Part shown: positions 9,395-19,477 of the stretch, one piece after another
Numbering within the stretch: the stretch's first letter is position 1
Layout: each line of letters starts with the position of its first letter
Assembly (NCBI GenBank): GCA_022925895.1
Contig: JAKSYS010000820.1
Span: forward strand, 1-21,975
Length of the DNA: 21,975 nt
Reading direction: 5' to 3'
Origin: Fragilaria crotonensis
Taxonomy: Eukaryota; Bacillariophyta; Fragilariophyceae; Fragilariales; Fragilariaceae
The notes under the pieces: model-generated
The model's database searches: none
The model's input: the letters and a program-made list of their open reading frames with translations, nothing else
What the model was told of the DNA's origin: nothing
Program-made: the position numbers and the translations under genes

Positions 9395-10227
9395 CCTTGA
9401 ATGAATACTTCCAAATCTCAAAGTTATCTAAATTTTAAGCACCCTTTTCTTCCAATCTCAACTACCGGTACATGAAGGGAGACGTAGATAGGTTGCAGTT
9501 TCATTTCTTGCGTGAAATATGACAAAAGATTAAAAGCAGCAATTGGTACCACATTTTGTTGGTGGTATGCGCGCCGGCCGGCAAGTTTTTTAAGAAAATT
9601 CTCACCATGATTGGGTCACAAGCGTTGTTCGCTACTGTAGTACTAGTACCATGTTCCTGCGGTCCGCGTACTCCACGCGTTCTACCACTGCACAGTACCG
9701 CCGCAGTGCACTCAGCGTTCCTCAAGTACTCCAGTACAATTCGTACTGTACAAGTACTTCGAGTGCTTGCACCTTGTTCTTGATCAAAGCAGGAGTACCA
9801 GTACTTGCTTGAGAGCGTGGTAGCCAGTACTCCGAGTACTTGTACTCTGCAACTCATCAGTCATCAGCATCGGCAGGGACGATCCCAGCACCATACACCA
9901 TATAACATATAACGTACGAGTACGACGTATGACCATGTAACAATAGACATACTCCAGTAATCCGTTTGACGCATCCAGTGGGAAACCCGGCGTAGCGACA
10001 AGTGCTCGGAGTAGCCGTTACTCCGAGTACCATGTACTACTAGCCATACGAGTACTCTACGGTAGTACTCGGTCCAAAACTACTTGTACCGGCGCAGCAT
10101 AATAGTTGAGGTCTACGAGGTACCCAGTACCACAGTCGGCAGTACCATGTACCATCCCTCCAAACAATGACTTTTTGGATTCGCCCCTCTATAGTTAGCC
10201 GTCGCATTGGATATCATCTGCTCAGCC
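9395..10227. promoter_or_regulatory. Intergenic GTAC-rich upstream region of the seven-transmembrane gene
   Basis: No gene is recognised. From about 9639 to 10151 I counted 25 GTAC tetranucleotides, roughly 12 times chance expectation. Many are embedded in longer words such as AGTACTCC, CCGAGTAC and GTACCA. The cluster ends about 75 bp before the start codon at 10228. A TACCGGTA palindrome is at about 9463-9470. Whether the cluster is a promoter, a satellite or both cannot be told from sequence. Confidence 0.5.
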
Positions 10228-11969
10228 ATGTCGATATCCTTTTCGTTCAATGCGACGATGCTGCGGACCGTCCTGCTTCTCGTATTCTCTCTAGTCATCG
10301 AAGCAGAGATCCGCGAATTCAATGGTGTCATCGAAGCTGATTCAAGCTTCATTCACTACAGTGAAGGGTTCATCATTGCCCCCGGTTACATTGACCTCTC
10401 GGAATTGACTTTTACAACGACGGCAGGAGGGGAAGATAGCGACTATGACCCTGAAATGCGGGATCCCTCGGATGAAACAGCTGGGGACAGCGAATCTGAC
10501 GATGATACCATGAATCCAGGGGATACGAACACGAATCCAAGCAAAGATGGTGGAGGACGTCGTTTGGCTGCGGATTCAACTGTAGGTGCATATGCTGTGG
10601 AATCGCCAATTCGAAATTCTGTACCTAACGTATGTCGTCTTCTCTAGTTGGATATCGTTTTTTCAACGAACCTGAAGAATGTTCGAACACCCGCAGCGGG
10701 TGTGACTGGACAAAACTAGGTGTCGGTATCAGTGATTCAGCTGGTGGCGTTCGTTGGTGTTGCTCCAACGAAGCCATGGATTCTGGATACTGCACCGGAA
10801 AACAATCAGTACGGACGTCTTATTGTTAACACCACTCTCTTCAAGGGCAGCATCGATTTATTGACGTTCCAGCGTCGGGTGCCATGTCCGCGACGGTTCA
10901 CTATGCTCAGTTGGAAGAACCCGAGATTAGTGGAAATACGTTCTAGTGATAGCCAATTGTAACGATGAGGGAAGGCGCGTCACTGTGCAGGGCCACTATA
11001 CCTGGAAATCTGTCCATGGCTACCTCCCGGGGATCTGTTTGGCGAAATGTACTTCTTCGCGTTTTTGGCAGCCGTTTACCTCGCCCTCGCCCTGTGGTAC
11101 GGCATCACAATGAAAGTGTATGAAGATGCCCTTATTCCAATTCAAAAGTGGGTATTGGGAACGATCGTTCTCGGTCTTCTCGAAACAATTTTCGAACCAG
11201 CGATTATTTCGCCTGGAATGCGTACGGAACTCGTTTCTGGTTCACGATGTACATCGGCGTCATCGTAGGTGTGATTAAGCGTGGTCTTTCTCGTTGTCTC
11301 ATTGTCATGGTGAGTTTGGGCTGGGGTGTCGTCCGGGATCGATTGGACCAAATGAAGGCCATTGTTGTGCTCGGTCTCCTTTATGTTGGCACGGCAGCGT
11401 TCCGGGACATTATGACAATCGTTGCTGTGACTGAAAATGAGACGTTGAGCATCAAACAAGAAGCTGAGTTGTTCGATGCTGTGACTATCGTAACGTTCGT
11501 TGTGGCTGCCATCGATGTGACGTTCTACATGTGGATCCTCGATGCCTTGAATGGAACAATGCAGTATCTGGAAAATATGAACCAGAGAATCAAACTTATG
11601 CGATACCTCCAATTGCGTAGCATCCTTCTGTTTTCCATTCTATTCGCTGTGTTGTGGTCTGTGTTTACCTTGGTCAACACGTACTCGGATACCGCAATAT
11701 TGAAAGAGCAAAATGTGTGGGCAGCGGGTGCGCTCATGGAGCTCAACTATTTGGCAGTGCTCGTGGGTGTCGCATATCTGTGGAGACCGAATGCGAGTGC
11801 TAAGGACTTGGCCTATGTCATGGAATTGCCAGCTTTGGGAGGAGACGACGATGACAATGAACTGGAAATGACCTCAAACATTCCATCAGCTCTGGATGAT
11901 GATGACGAGGTGGAGTTCCAGGATGAGCCTCGAAAAGGTACCAGTACTGGTGCAGATCTTGTCGTCTAG
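10228..11969 (+). CDS. Lung-seven-transmembrane receptor family protein (GPR107/TMEM87-like)
   Basis: The ATG at 10228 begins a 30-residue hydrophobic signal (LRTVLLLVFSLVIEAE), then an extracytoplasmic domain with an acidic, Ser-rich insert (10430-10560) and a Cys-rich patch (RWCCSNEAMDSGYC, about 10755-10795). After HGYLPG comes a seven-helix region: YFFAFLAAVYLALALWYG, WVLGTIVLGLLETIFE, WFTMYIGVIVGVIKRGLSR with CLIVMVSLGWGVV, AIVVLGLLYVGTAAF, a helix near 11500, one near 11640 and a last one ending LWRPNAS. The WRP motif and an acidic tail close the protein, as in the family. Members act at the Golgi and in membrane traffic. Single-base slips occur near 10630, 10795, 10860, 10945, 11030 (CCGGGG short by one G) and 11190. 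All but one are missing bases. From 11192 to the stop the frame is intact. Confidence 0.85.
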
Positions 11970-12383
11970 TTGTCTACCCTACGCCCCACGCACTACTACA
12001 GTAGCTTGATTGAACCCTCATATAGAATTTCATGAGAGACTTATTAAGACAGTCCTTAGCTCTTCATGGTCTGCGCTCAGCGCTCCCGAAAGTTGCTGAT
12101 AGAAAAGTATAAGGACTCTCCTCTACATGTAGACAGTGTAGAGCGGATCTTAAGACAATCGCTTCGACGGATCGACGACCAGGTACTACCTGTAGCTTGT
12201 AGTAATACTGTTGTACTCCAACGAATACCTTGTAGACGTACGTAAAACTATACCTACACTACTAGTACGACGGTACCTCCCATTACCTTCTTAGATGGCT
12301 ATGCTTGTGTACTCCGAGTACCAGGTACAAGTACTCGGAGTACGCTACTGGTACTATGCATACTACTACAACTACCGTATTTC
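11970..12383. other. Intergenic region with GTAC words and a hairpin
   Basis: No gene is recognised. It should hold the 3' end of the preceding gene. GTACTCCGAGTAC at 12309-12321 and its reverse complement at 12331-12343 form a hairpin with a 9-base loop. GTAC words are frequent from 12180 onward. Confidence 0.55.
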
Positions 12384-12703
12384 ACGGAGATTTGTACCCA
12401 CCAAATGTTCATCAAGGGGTTCCGGAATCCCACCAAATTTTCATCGAAAATGTCAGATGGATAAAGGGAATCCGTGAAAAATTTATGTCGGGCTGACGAC
12501 GGAAAAAAAGGAAGATGAATACCGGTATTTAAACTCGTCTTCTGATCATTAGAGTTATACATCCATAAATAGCTTTCATCAAGTGGAATTCAAATGACCT
12601 GACGTTTCGGTGAAATGCCAGGCTTTTTCTGCCAAAGGATAACAAATGGACGTTCATTTTTGAGTCGAGTGGGTACAGGAATGCACGGGGTACAAATCTC
12701 CGT
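12384..12703. repeat. 320-bp inverted-repeat element, 16-bp perfect arms
   Basis: ACGGAGATTTGTACCC at 12384-12399 is exactly inverted at 12688-12703. The interior has no gene and includes a 16-bp direct repeat near 12397 and 12430 (CCCACCAAAT then TTCATC, one mismatch). I see no clear target duplication. A non-autonomous DNA transposon is the likely nature. Confidence 0.6.
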
Positions 12704-12839
12704 ATTGTAATTACCAACGTGCTAGTCTACTTTACCGGTGGTACATACGCATACTACTCCGAGTGTTGTATGCATAGGGCGACTCGCCGGAGTACTACCG
12801 GTAGCTCCAAACGGGTTGCAAGTGTACCTCCGATAAAAA

Positions 12840-13218
12840 TAGAAGAAGGATCCAAAAACCCTGGGTCAGCTCGTATAACTTAGTACATCTCTACAGGAGT
12901 TTTAAATCCAGTCCACTGCGCAATTCTCAGACACAAAAAATACTTCGAGTATAGCGTTGTAAGCACGTGTATTATGTAGTACGTCCTGGTACATGCATGA
13001 AAACGGGCAGCGCAATAGCAATGACAACACAACAACATTGACAACAATTTCTTTTTGGCCCAATTGCATCCTTGGGGACAAGTCACCACCACCCGTTCTA
13101 GAGAGATTGATACATCTGTACAAGTCTGATTTCGTGGTAGTGTATCCGATGCACGAATCACTGAAGGCAGCAAAATTGATGGTGGCTCAATTCTAAGTTA
13201 CTCGGAGGACTTGCAAAA
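12840..13218. other. Intergenic, nothing recognised
   Basis: No conserved protein, RNA gene or strong repeat is visible here. Short overlapping frames on both strands have no recognisable motif. Confidence 0.5.
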
Positions 13219-13963
13219 GTGTTTGGAATCTCAACCTCCTATGGACTGTTGATTGGAGCGTTGGTTCGACTGACAGCATTGGATTATCTTTGGAACATCA
13301 CTTGGATGGTCAGAGAATGCTCGATGGTGGGCTTATGGGAATTCCTGCTGGCCACGACAATAATCGAGAAATACCTCCGCACCGATGGAATGTCTGATGG
13401 AGCGTCCGATGGCGTACTCGATCGAAGTCCAGTTTGGATTGCTGTTAACGAAGGCATATGGCAGGTAAAAATTGGAGTAGGCAGGGAATTTAGGAGGAGA
13501 CATCACTGGGTGCATCAGATGGAATGTTTGACGGCATTGCTGACTGCTCACCATCCGACTGATCCACAAAGACTAGTATGACAAGACTGAGAGCGGGATT
13601 GAATTCCTGCTGACTGGGTCCGTGATGGAATCATTGAAGGTACACTCAATGGAACTTCCAACTGTTGAACACTTGGGGAAGGAGTTGTTGCTTGTGCCTG
13701 GCGCGAGGTTGGCAATCTCAACTTCTCAATCGAATTGTTGGTTCTGGGAGAGTTGGTTTGATCCCCAACTGACTGCTTGCCATACCGTTACTTGGCTAGT
13801 CAAATGGAGTACTTCGATGGCAGACTCGCTTGATAGAATCCCAGAGGCAACAGGAAGGCTTTATGGAATCTCTGACTACAACAATGATGTTATACCTGAT
13901 GGTGTGTCGGAAATGCCATGCAGCAGGAAAGGGCCTGTTTCGTTGTCGTACCTCTACTACTAA
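13219..13963 (+). pseudogene. Possible decayed Asp-Gly-rich repetitive coding sequence
   Basis: Fragments in different frames keep a low-complexity flavour: DGMSDGASDGVLD near 13384-13425, RDGIIEGTLNGTSN near 13620, and IPDGVSEMP near 13890. TGATGG/GGAATG words recur. Repeats of this X-Asp/Glu-Gly kind are seen in long repetitive proteins, but no frame is open for long and no domain is identifiable. It could also be non-coding low-complexity DNA. Confidence is low. Confidence 0.25.
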
Positions 13964-14423
13964 GCTAACAGCGGCGAGGCACTCAAGTGATACCTTCAGT
14001 TTGAAGATGCTGGGCAAGCTCTGTGGGGTGGAGACTGTGGTACTCCAAGTAGTTTATTACGTAATGAATCAGTTAGTAATGTGATGTTGATTGAGTTAGC
14101 ATCATTTGCGTTAGGATTGATTTACCAACAGAGAGTACGAATTAGGCATACTACGCCAGTACTTGTACCTGGAGGTTCCGGAATTTCGGCTCTTTTATCA
14201 TGTGTCTCGTACCTTTTACGCAGATTATCTACCAGAAATTTGCTCGACAAACATCTAAATAATTCCACGTTTCCAAAATGATAGAATATCTTCTGTTGAT
14301 ACACTATAATTAAAACCGTGCTTTATTTTGGAACTCTTGTTAACATCGTTTGTTATGACAAGTACGACATCGTTTCAATGTCTTGGATGAACTAGTACTA
14401 TGTAGGGATATTCAAAAAAGACG

Positions 14424-14454
14424 TTGGCTCTTGAGCCACTGGCTCAAGAGCCAA
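14424..14454. repeat. Perfect 14-bp hairpin
   Basis: TTGGCTCTTGAGCC and its exact inverse are separated by ACT. The arm sequence is the same word that makes up the minisatellite at 14673, so the two are related. Confidence 0.85.
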
Positions 14455-14672
14455 TTTACCTCATCCAACTAGTCGAGGAACGTGTTTTCTTTAAATAGAA
14501 CTCGCCACACGGCGGAAAAATGACAGGTCATCTAAGGTCGATGGTATGCGTATGCGTTACGTCTCCTAGTGGTATGACATAAAGTGCGAGCACTTTTGAG
14601 GACGAGCTCTATGACACACACAAAACGTGTGTTCTTGAGTTTGACTTCGCCGGGGGCTGTTGTTCAGCCGTT

Positions 14673-14762
14673 GGCTGTTGAGACAACGGCTCTTGAGACA
14701 ACGGCTCTTGAGACAACGGCTCTTGAGCCAATGGCTCTTGAGCCATTGGCTCTTGAGACAAC
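14673..14762. repeat. 15-bp minisatellite, six units
   Basis: Six contiguous units of GGCTCTTGAGACAAC and variants (GGCTCTTGAGCCAAT, GGCTCTTGAGCCATT) are present, and a seventh begins before diverging. Unit length is a multiple of three, so it produces an apparent ALETT peptide repeat that I do not take as a gene. Confidence 0.92.
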
Positions 14763-15288
14763 GGCTGCCGACACTTCAAATGTCGAATATCCTTAAGTAG
14801 GATTTTCATAAAACGTCGATTCCGTTGTCGCATAGTCTAATCTCAAGTTCTTTAGTTGCAGCTCAAAATTTGTCACGTCATGAGATTGATGTACCTAATG
14901 ATCCGGACATTTGAAGTGATGGAACGTGGAATATTTGTCCGGCGTGACGAACGAAGTTTTAGAATTAGTATCCGTAGCCAGTAGTAGACACTTATAGGTA
15001 AAAGAGCCGAAATTCCGGAACCTCCTGGTACTACAGTACAATTATACGTTGTTCTAGGAGCGTTGGCGGCGAAAAAAGGACGTGCTCTCAAAAGTGTCTT
15101 TGACGCATATTTCTGTCACGTACAAAACGTACACGCATGTACGGCAATTCTTTTTGGTTTTCCATCACGCATCGGAGGTACACTTGCAACCCGTTTGGAG
15201 GTCGTACACCCGTAGCCAGCATAACTGAGCTCACTGCGATACCATACGGGTTTATTAGAGCATGCGCACCGGTAACGCTATTTTCTGA

Positions 15289-15310
15289 TTTCGGTCAGAT
15301 CTGACCGAAA
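15289..15310. repeat. 22-bp perfect palindrome
   Basis: TTTCGGTCAGA is followed at once by its reverse complement TCTGACCGAAA, with no loop. It lies just inside the left terminal repeat of the PIF/Harbinger-like MITE. Confidence 0.9.
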
Positions 15311-15377
15311 AATTGTAAAATTATAACCACCGGTTGGGCCCGATACGCTACATTGTAACTTTTGCGACGCAATTTTC

Positions 15378-15431
15378 TGACCAAACGCTATTCCAACGTC
15401 TACATGTAGACGTTGGAATAGCGTTTGGTCA
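15378..15431. repeat. 54-bp perfect palindrome with no spacer
   Basis: The left half (TGACCAAACGCTATTCCAAC then GTCTACA) is immediately followed by its exact reverse complement, centred between 15404 and 15405. Weaker outer arms (GATACGCTACA near 15340 and TGTAGCGTGTC near 15447) extend the fold to about 115 bp. It could extrude as a cruciform or be transcribed as a hairpin RNA. Confidence 0.92.
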
Positions 15432-15996
15432 CCAAATGTCAGATTGTAGCGTGTCGAAATATGTCTTATTCGATCAGTTCGATTGCAGTATTTCCTCTAT
15501 TTGATCACTTCGATTGACTTGCTTCCATCGATCGTGCGATCGTGCGCCGTATGATATCTTGGGAAGGAAACAAAAAACGAAATATGACACCAATCAACAT
15601 GGATGAACTTTTCCTCCTGTATATTCGACGACAATGTCTTCAGCCCTGAAGTTTGGCATAGATTTTGCACGCAAACCAGGTACCCCATTGTCTTCTGCTC
15701 CTGTAGTGGTACCTGGTACAGTACGCATGATAAAAGTTCGAGACAAGATGCAAGATGCGTCGAGAGACGGAGTGAAGTATGGATCATACTTCGTAATTAG
15801 GCGCGGGGCGCGGGTCAGACCTTCGTAATTTTGGGCACGGGTCCTCGCCAGTTTTTGAATCTGACGAAAAAATAGCGTTACGGGTGTGGGATAGGACCCA
15901 CACAGGACATTTCCGAAATATCCAAAATAGGTTTCTAAAGACACCTTAAGTTTCTAAAGACGCTACAAAATAGCGCTACCGGTGCGCATGCTCTTA

Positions 15997-16219
15997 GTAC
16001 CTGGTACTGGTTCCACGAGAGTACGAGTTTGAGTTACAGTAATTTGGTTGCAGTACTGTACAAGGAACTGGTACATGTACGAGTCTCGAGCCCGCTACGT
16101 GCACCGGGAACCGGGAGCAGTTCTATATCTGGGCGTTGAGTTCGTGCCTTTTTTCAATTTTCATGGTCATTCGTGCACGTTTTCGCGTACACTCGCAAGG
16201 TAACCGCACATCTGTTATC
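15997..16219 (+). promoter_or_regulatory. GTAC-rich 5' flank of the TBC1D23-like gene
   Basis: Seven GTAC words occur in about 85 bp (15996-16082), including AGTACTGTAC and GGTACATGTAC. The proximal part (16140-16219) is T-rich and is probably 5' untranslated, unless the in-frame ATG at 16163 is used. Confidence 0.4.
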
Positions 16220-19200
16220 ATGTCGAACGAAGGAGATGAAGGCTGGGAAGACGATGAGATGGAAGAGTTATTTTCCTTTGGAAACGATGGCGGCGGTGGT
16301 GACGGCGGCGGTGCAGGAGACTCGCTGTCGGAACCCGTCATGGTAGAAACGCCTATCGACCAGGATGCAATGCGCGACCGCAACGACACCGCCGACTCGT
16401 TTCTTGAAATGCTGGATGACGACGCCAAGGAGAGTAGTGTTGTTTTAGATGCTAACACCACAAGTGCTGGTTCTTCTTCTTTGGGTGACGCCGAGACACA
16501 AGAGATTCTCAACTGGTTGGATCAAGATGAACCGGAATTACTATCAGAACCCCTGCCACCGTGGCAGACTTACCAGCGCCAAAATCTGTTGCATCGCATG
16601 AAAATATCACGGTGAAGGCGAGCGCGAGTCCAGCTCCATCGGTGGTTTCTATGATTCCTGATCCTGAGCCGACTTTCGACAGGCTATCAGACGCTTTAGT
16701 TGGCAAACATGCCGCCAAGGCGACTGTGGATCAAATTCGGCAGCTATTTGTATCTGAAGGCATGAATGTGGCGGAAGAGCTACGTCCAGAGTTGTGGTCT
16801 CGTATTGTATGCAACAAAACCCTCACAGGGCTCCAAGCGTCCAGTGTGGATTCCTATTGCAAATGGCAAGCATCTGCTGACATCGACTCATTCACAGATG
16901 AACGGAGTGTCTGGATCAAGCTGGAGGCCGGTATTCTTGCCGAGCGCATTACGTGCATGCCACAGGACGAGGCGGTAAGGCAGCTATCTTTCTTGCTTCT
17001 CTTCATTACACTGGTAACAGCACGAAGGACATGGATCCATTGCTGCCAGTTGCTTGCGCGATTCTGTCAGCTGGATTGCCTGCAGGAGCAGCATCGGTCG
17101 TTCTCTCAAATATTATGCCAACTTTCATGCCACTCCTTGCTCTAACGCAAAGGAACGACTCCATGCAGCACGTCAGCTGCATTCGCAATTCTACCGGCTA
17201 GTTACCACTTGCCGCTTCTCGTCTTCCATCTTGATCGTTATGCTCCAGGCTGGCATTGGCCCAAGCTCGAAAGGATTCAAGCGAGCGCTGATGAGGACGA
17301 TCACGCCTGGCGCAATACCGAGAGCCATGGTGTCGTACCACAATCCTGGCTGATTTCGCAGATGGCTGGTGAATGCAACGGTACATTCATGAATCCCAAG
17401 TGGTTATTAAGTCTGTGGGATCTGATTCTCACTAGCAGCAACAATTCGCTCCGTTTCTTTTTGTCATTGGCAGTCTTGGAGAAACACTCGGACTCGCTGC
17501 TCATGGTTACAGGTGACGAGCTTCGCCTCGAATTGACTCGAATCATGGAGTTCAAGGAGGTACCACTCTGGAAGGATTCGCCATTATGTCTGACGAAGAA
17601 ACGACTTTTAGCGAAGCCACGGACTGGGTACAGGAATGGTGTGCTCGGGCTCGGTCATTATGGGAATCGACACCCCGCTCGGTCGTCGGACGATTACGCA
17701 AGGCCGAGGACGAAGCTGTAGCGTTCGCATTGACGGAGCGCCAGCGCAAGGCCGAGGCGGAGTTACATGCCAAACTTGAAGCCGAGGCCAAGGCCCACAA
17801 AGATGCCATGGAAGCGGAACGCGAAAAGAGAGCCGCGGAAGGTCGAGACCGGCTTAACAGAGCGAAATTGGTTGCGTTTTATAGAGAGTTTGCTCCTGAT
17901 AAGGAAGGAAATGTTGATGCCATCATGGAGACTTTTGCTGGTCGCTTTGATGTTTTGGACTCGAAGTTAAAACTCAAGTATGGTCATGGTTTCAAACCAG
18001 CTCTCCCACCGAAGTTGTCCAAGAACGCGAGTAAACTTCTGTCCACCATGAACATTGGGTTATCGAATCAAGGCAGGCGTGCCAACGCAAGTGTCGCAGC
18101 GGAAAACGATTCAGTCGATGCAAAGGAACACCCAGTCAGCGTTCGTGTATCTCCCGTCGAGGTCTTGCCGATCATTTGCTGGGCAAAAGAAACAGATCCA
18201 ATCAAGAAAGCCTCTAATCGACCGTGCGATTCCCTCAAATTCTACTTGGTAGATAGCCGTCCAGAAGAGACTGTGCAAGAGCAAGGAGGGTTTCCAACAG
18301 CGTTAGCAATGCCTCCGGAGGCGCTTCTGACCCCGACCGCATGAAACAGCAGGAAGAGATCTTCGAATCTCTTCGAGGTGCTGCTCACATTGTCGTGATG
18401 GGCGAAGGCTTCTCGGAGATACCAGCTTTGTACGGCCAAAAGCTCAATCCAAGCAACGCAGCTCATCGGAAGACGAATCCCGCACTAGTCTTTGCGCCCT
18501 ATTCTTTGCAAAGAAAGGCTTTCCTTTCGTGTCCATTCTGGAAGGAGGTTTCTGTGGCGCCCATGCATGGTTGTCACGACAAGGTCAAGACACCACTTGC
18601 ACGTCGACTCAGTCTTAGTTGACTACGCTGGCGAACATTCAATGTTTGGTGCCTTGGAGAAGGCATATAGGGAGCAGAAAGAGTTTGAAAATGCTTCTGC
18701 TGCTGAGAAGACATCCATGGCTCTCGAAGGGCTTTTGTCAAATCCATGACATCGATTACAAGAAACAAGTTGCGCCTGGAAAACCCGTCTTCGGCTGCCG
18801 CCGCAACTCATGCAGCACCTAGTGCAACGGAGAGCCTGTTCTCCAACTTCTTCAAGCACGAGGAGAAAAAGATGACCAGAAAAGCCCGCCAGAATCATCA
18901 AAGTTTCGAATGCCATTCATGCCTCCTTCGAGCACTGAGACTCCTGTTCCTCCTGTCCCTCAACAAATGCCACCTCCACCGGCAGAAGCTCAGTCTGACG
19001 AAGCTCAACCAGGGCCCAACCCACGATGGCTTCCACCTCTATCACTAAGGAGGCAGCACCAGTTACACTCGAAAAGCCGGTTCTTGGGGAGGAAGATCCG
19101 AACAAGACAAACAGATTTGGAGCACTCGGAGCTGCCCGACTCAGTGGCATTGGTAATGCCCTGACTAGCTCGATGGCGAAGATAGGAATGGACAAACCAG

Positions 19201-19477
19201 TTGCCGATATTCAGTCGTCGGCTGAAGGTCGCTTCGCCGGCCTCGGAGCCGCATTCAACAAACAGTTGAAGAACGCCACGAACTCAGGGTTCCGCAACAG
19301 ATTCCGAATGTTCTTAAGCGAAATCCTTTTGCCCGATTTGGCCCGAAGGACCAAAGCGAGCAACCCACCCCACACCTCGCTTTGGAATGAGTCAAATGCA
19401 GAACCCAGCTTGCAACCTTCAGAGCCGGACCTGAGAGACAGGAGGAATCTGTAATTGATTTCGAAAATATGCAATAG
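16220..19477 (+). CDS. TBC1D23-like protein: TBC domain plus rhodanese-like domain, many frame slips
   Basis: The acidic N terminus begins at ATG 16220; an in-frame ATG at 16163 is the alternative. The TBC region spans about 16770-17560: ELRPELWSRIV, then LPLLVFHLDRYAPGW, VVPQSWLISQMAGE, SLWDLILTSSNNSLRFFLSLAVL. The usual Arg- and Gln-finger motifs (IxxDxxR, YxQ) are not visible, as in animal TBC1D23, so it is probably a scaffold and not an active RabGAP. A charged coiled-coil-like stretch follows (17700-17850), then a rhodanese-like domain (18225-18620): LKFYLVDSRPEE, FPTALAMPPEALL, AAHIVVMGEGF, KKGFPFVSILEGGFCGAHAW. A Pro-rich tail ends near 19477 or, past one TAG, at 19540. Animal TBC1D23 captures endosome-derived vesicles at the trans-Golgi. 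About twelve successive slips, all one base short, break the frame; no GT-AG introns explain them. Confidence 0.85.

Larger units (their letters stand above)
14165..15031. mobile_element. Non-autonomous inverted-repeat element, about 0.86 kb
   Basis: Terminal arms 14171-14196 and 15000-15025 are a perfect 26-bp inverted pair starting GGAGGTTCCGGAATTTCGGC. Counting one mismatch outward, they extend to 32 bp (14165 and 15031), and weaker similarity continues about 25 bp inward. GTAC borders both ends and could be a 4-bp target duplication or part of the repeat, since GTAC is itself palindromic. The interior holds a hairpin and a 15-bp minisatellite, with no convincing gene. Confidence 0.65.
12805..15200. 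repeat. 30-bp perfect inverted repeat pair enclosing 2.4 kb
   Basis: The sequence starting CTCCAAACGGGTTGCAAGTG at 12805-12834 is repeated exactly in inverse orientation at 15171-15200. Thirty identical bases cannot be chance. The pair encloses a decayed coding-like region (13219-13963) and the inverted-repeat element at 14165-15031. Either these are the ends of one larger composite element, or two stray copies of one dispersed repeat. No matching flanking duplication was found. Confidence 0.6.
15255..15996. mobile_element. PIF/Harbinger-like MITE, TTA target duplication
   Basis: Terminal inverted repeats of 27 bp with one mismatch (15258-15284 and 15967-15993) start GAGCATGCGCACCGGTA. TTA directly abuts both ends (15255-15257 and 15994-15996). 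A 3-bp TTA/TAA duplication and G-rich-start TIRs are characteristic of PIF/Harbinger. The 736-bp interior has no transposase. It carries a 22-bp palindrome (15289-15310) and a 54-bp palindrome (15378-15431). Minus-strand open frames near 15500-15940 lack any recognisable domain. Confidence 0.75.

Noticed and set aside
10630-10647. 18-bp GTATGT...CTCTAG as an intron of the seven-transmembrane gene
   Set aside because: It is far shorter than the 65-89-bp introns seen here, and removing it leaves a frame that soon stops; a one-base slip fits better.
14584-14796. Protein with ALETT repeats
   Set aside because: It is the 15-bp minisatellite read in frame, inside a transposable element.
15594-15944. 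116-residue minus-strand frame in the PIF/Harbinger-like MITE
   Set aside because: It overlaps other frames on both strands and has no recognisable domain or transposase motif.
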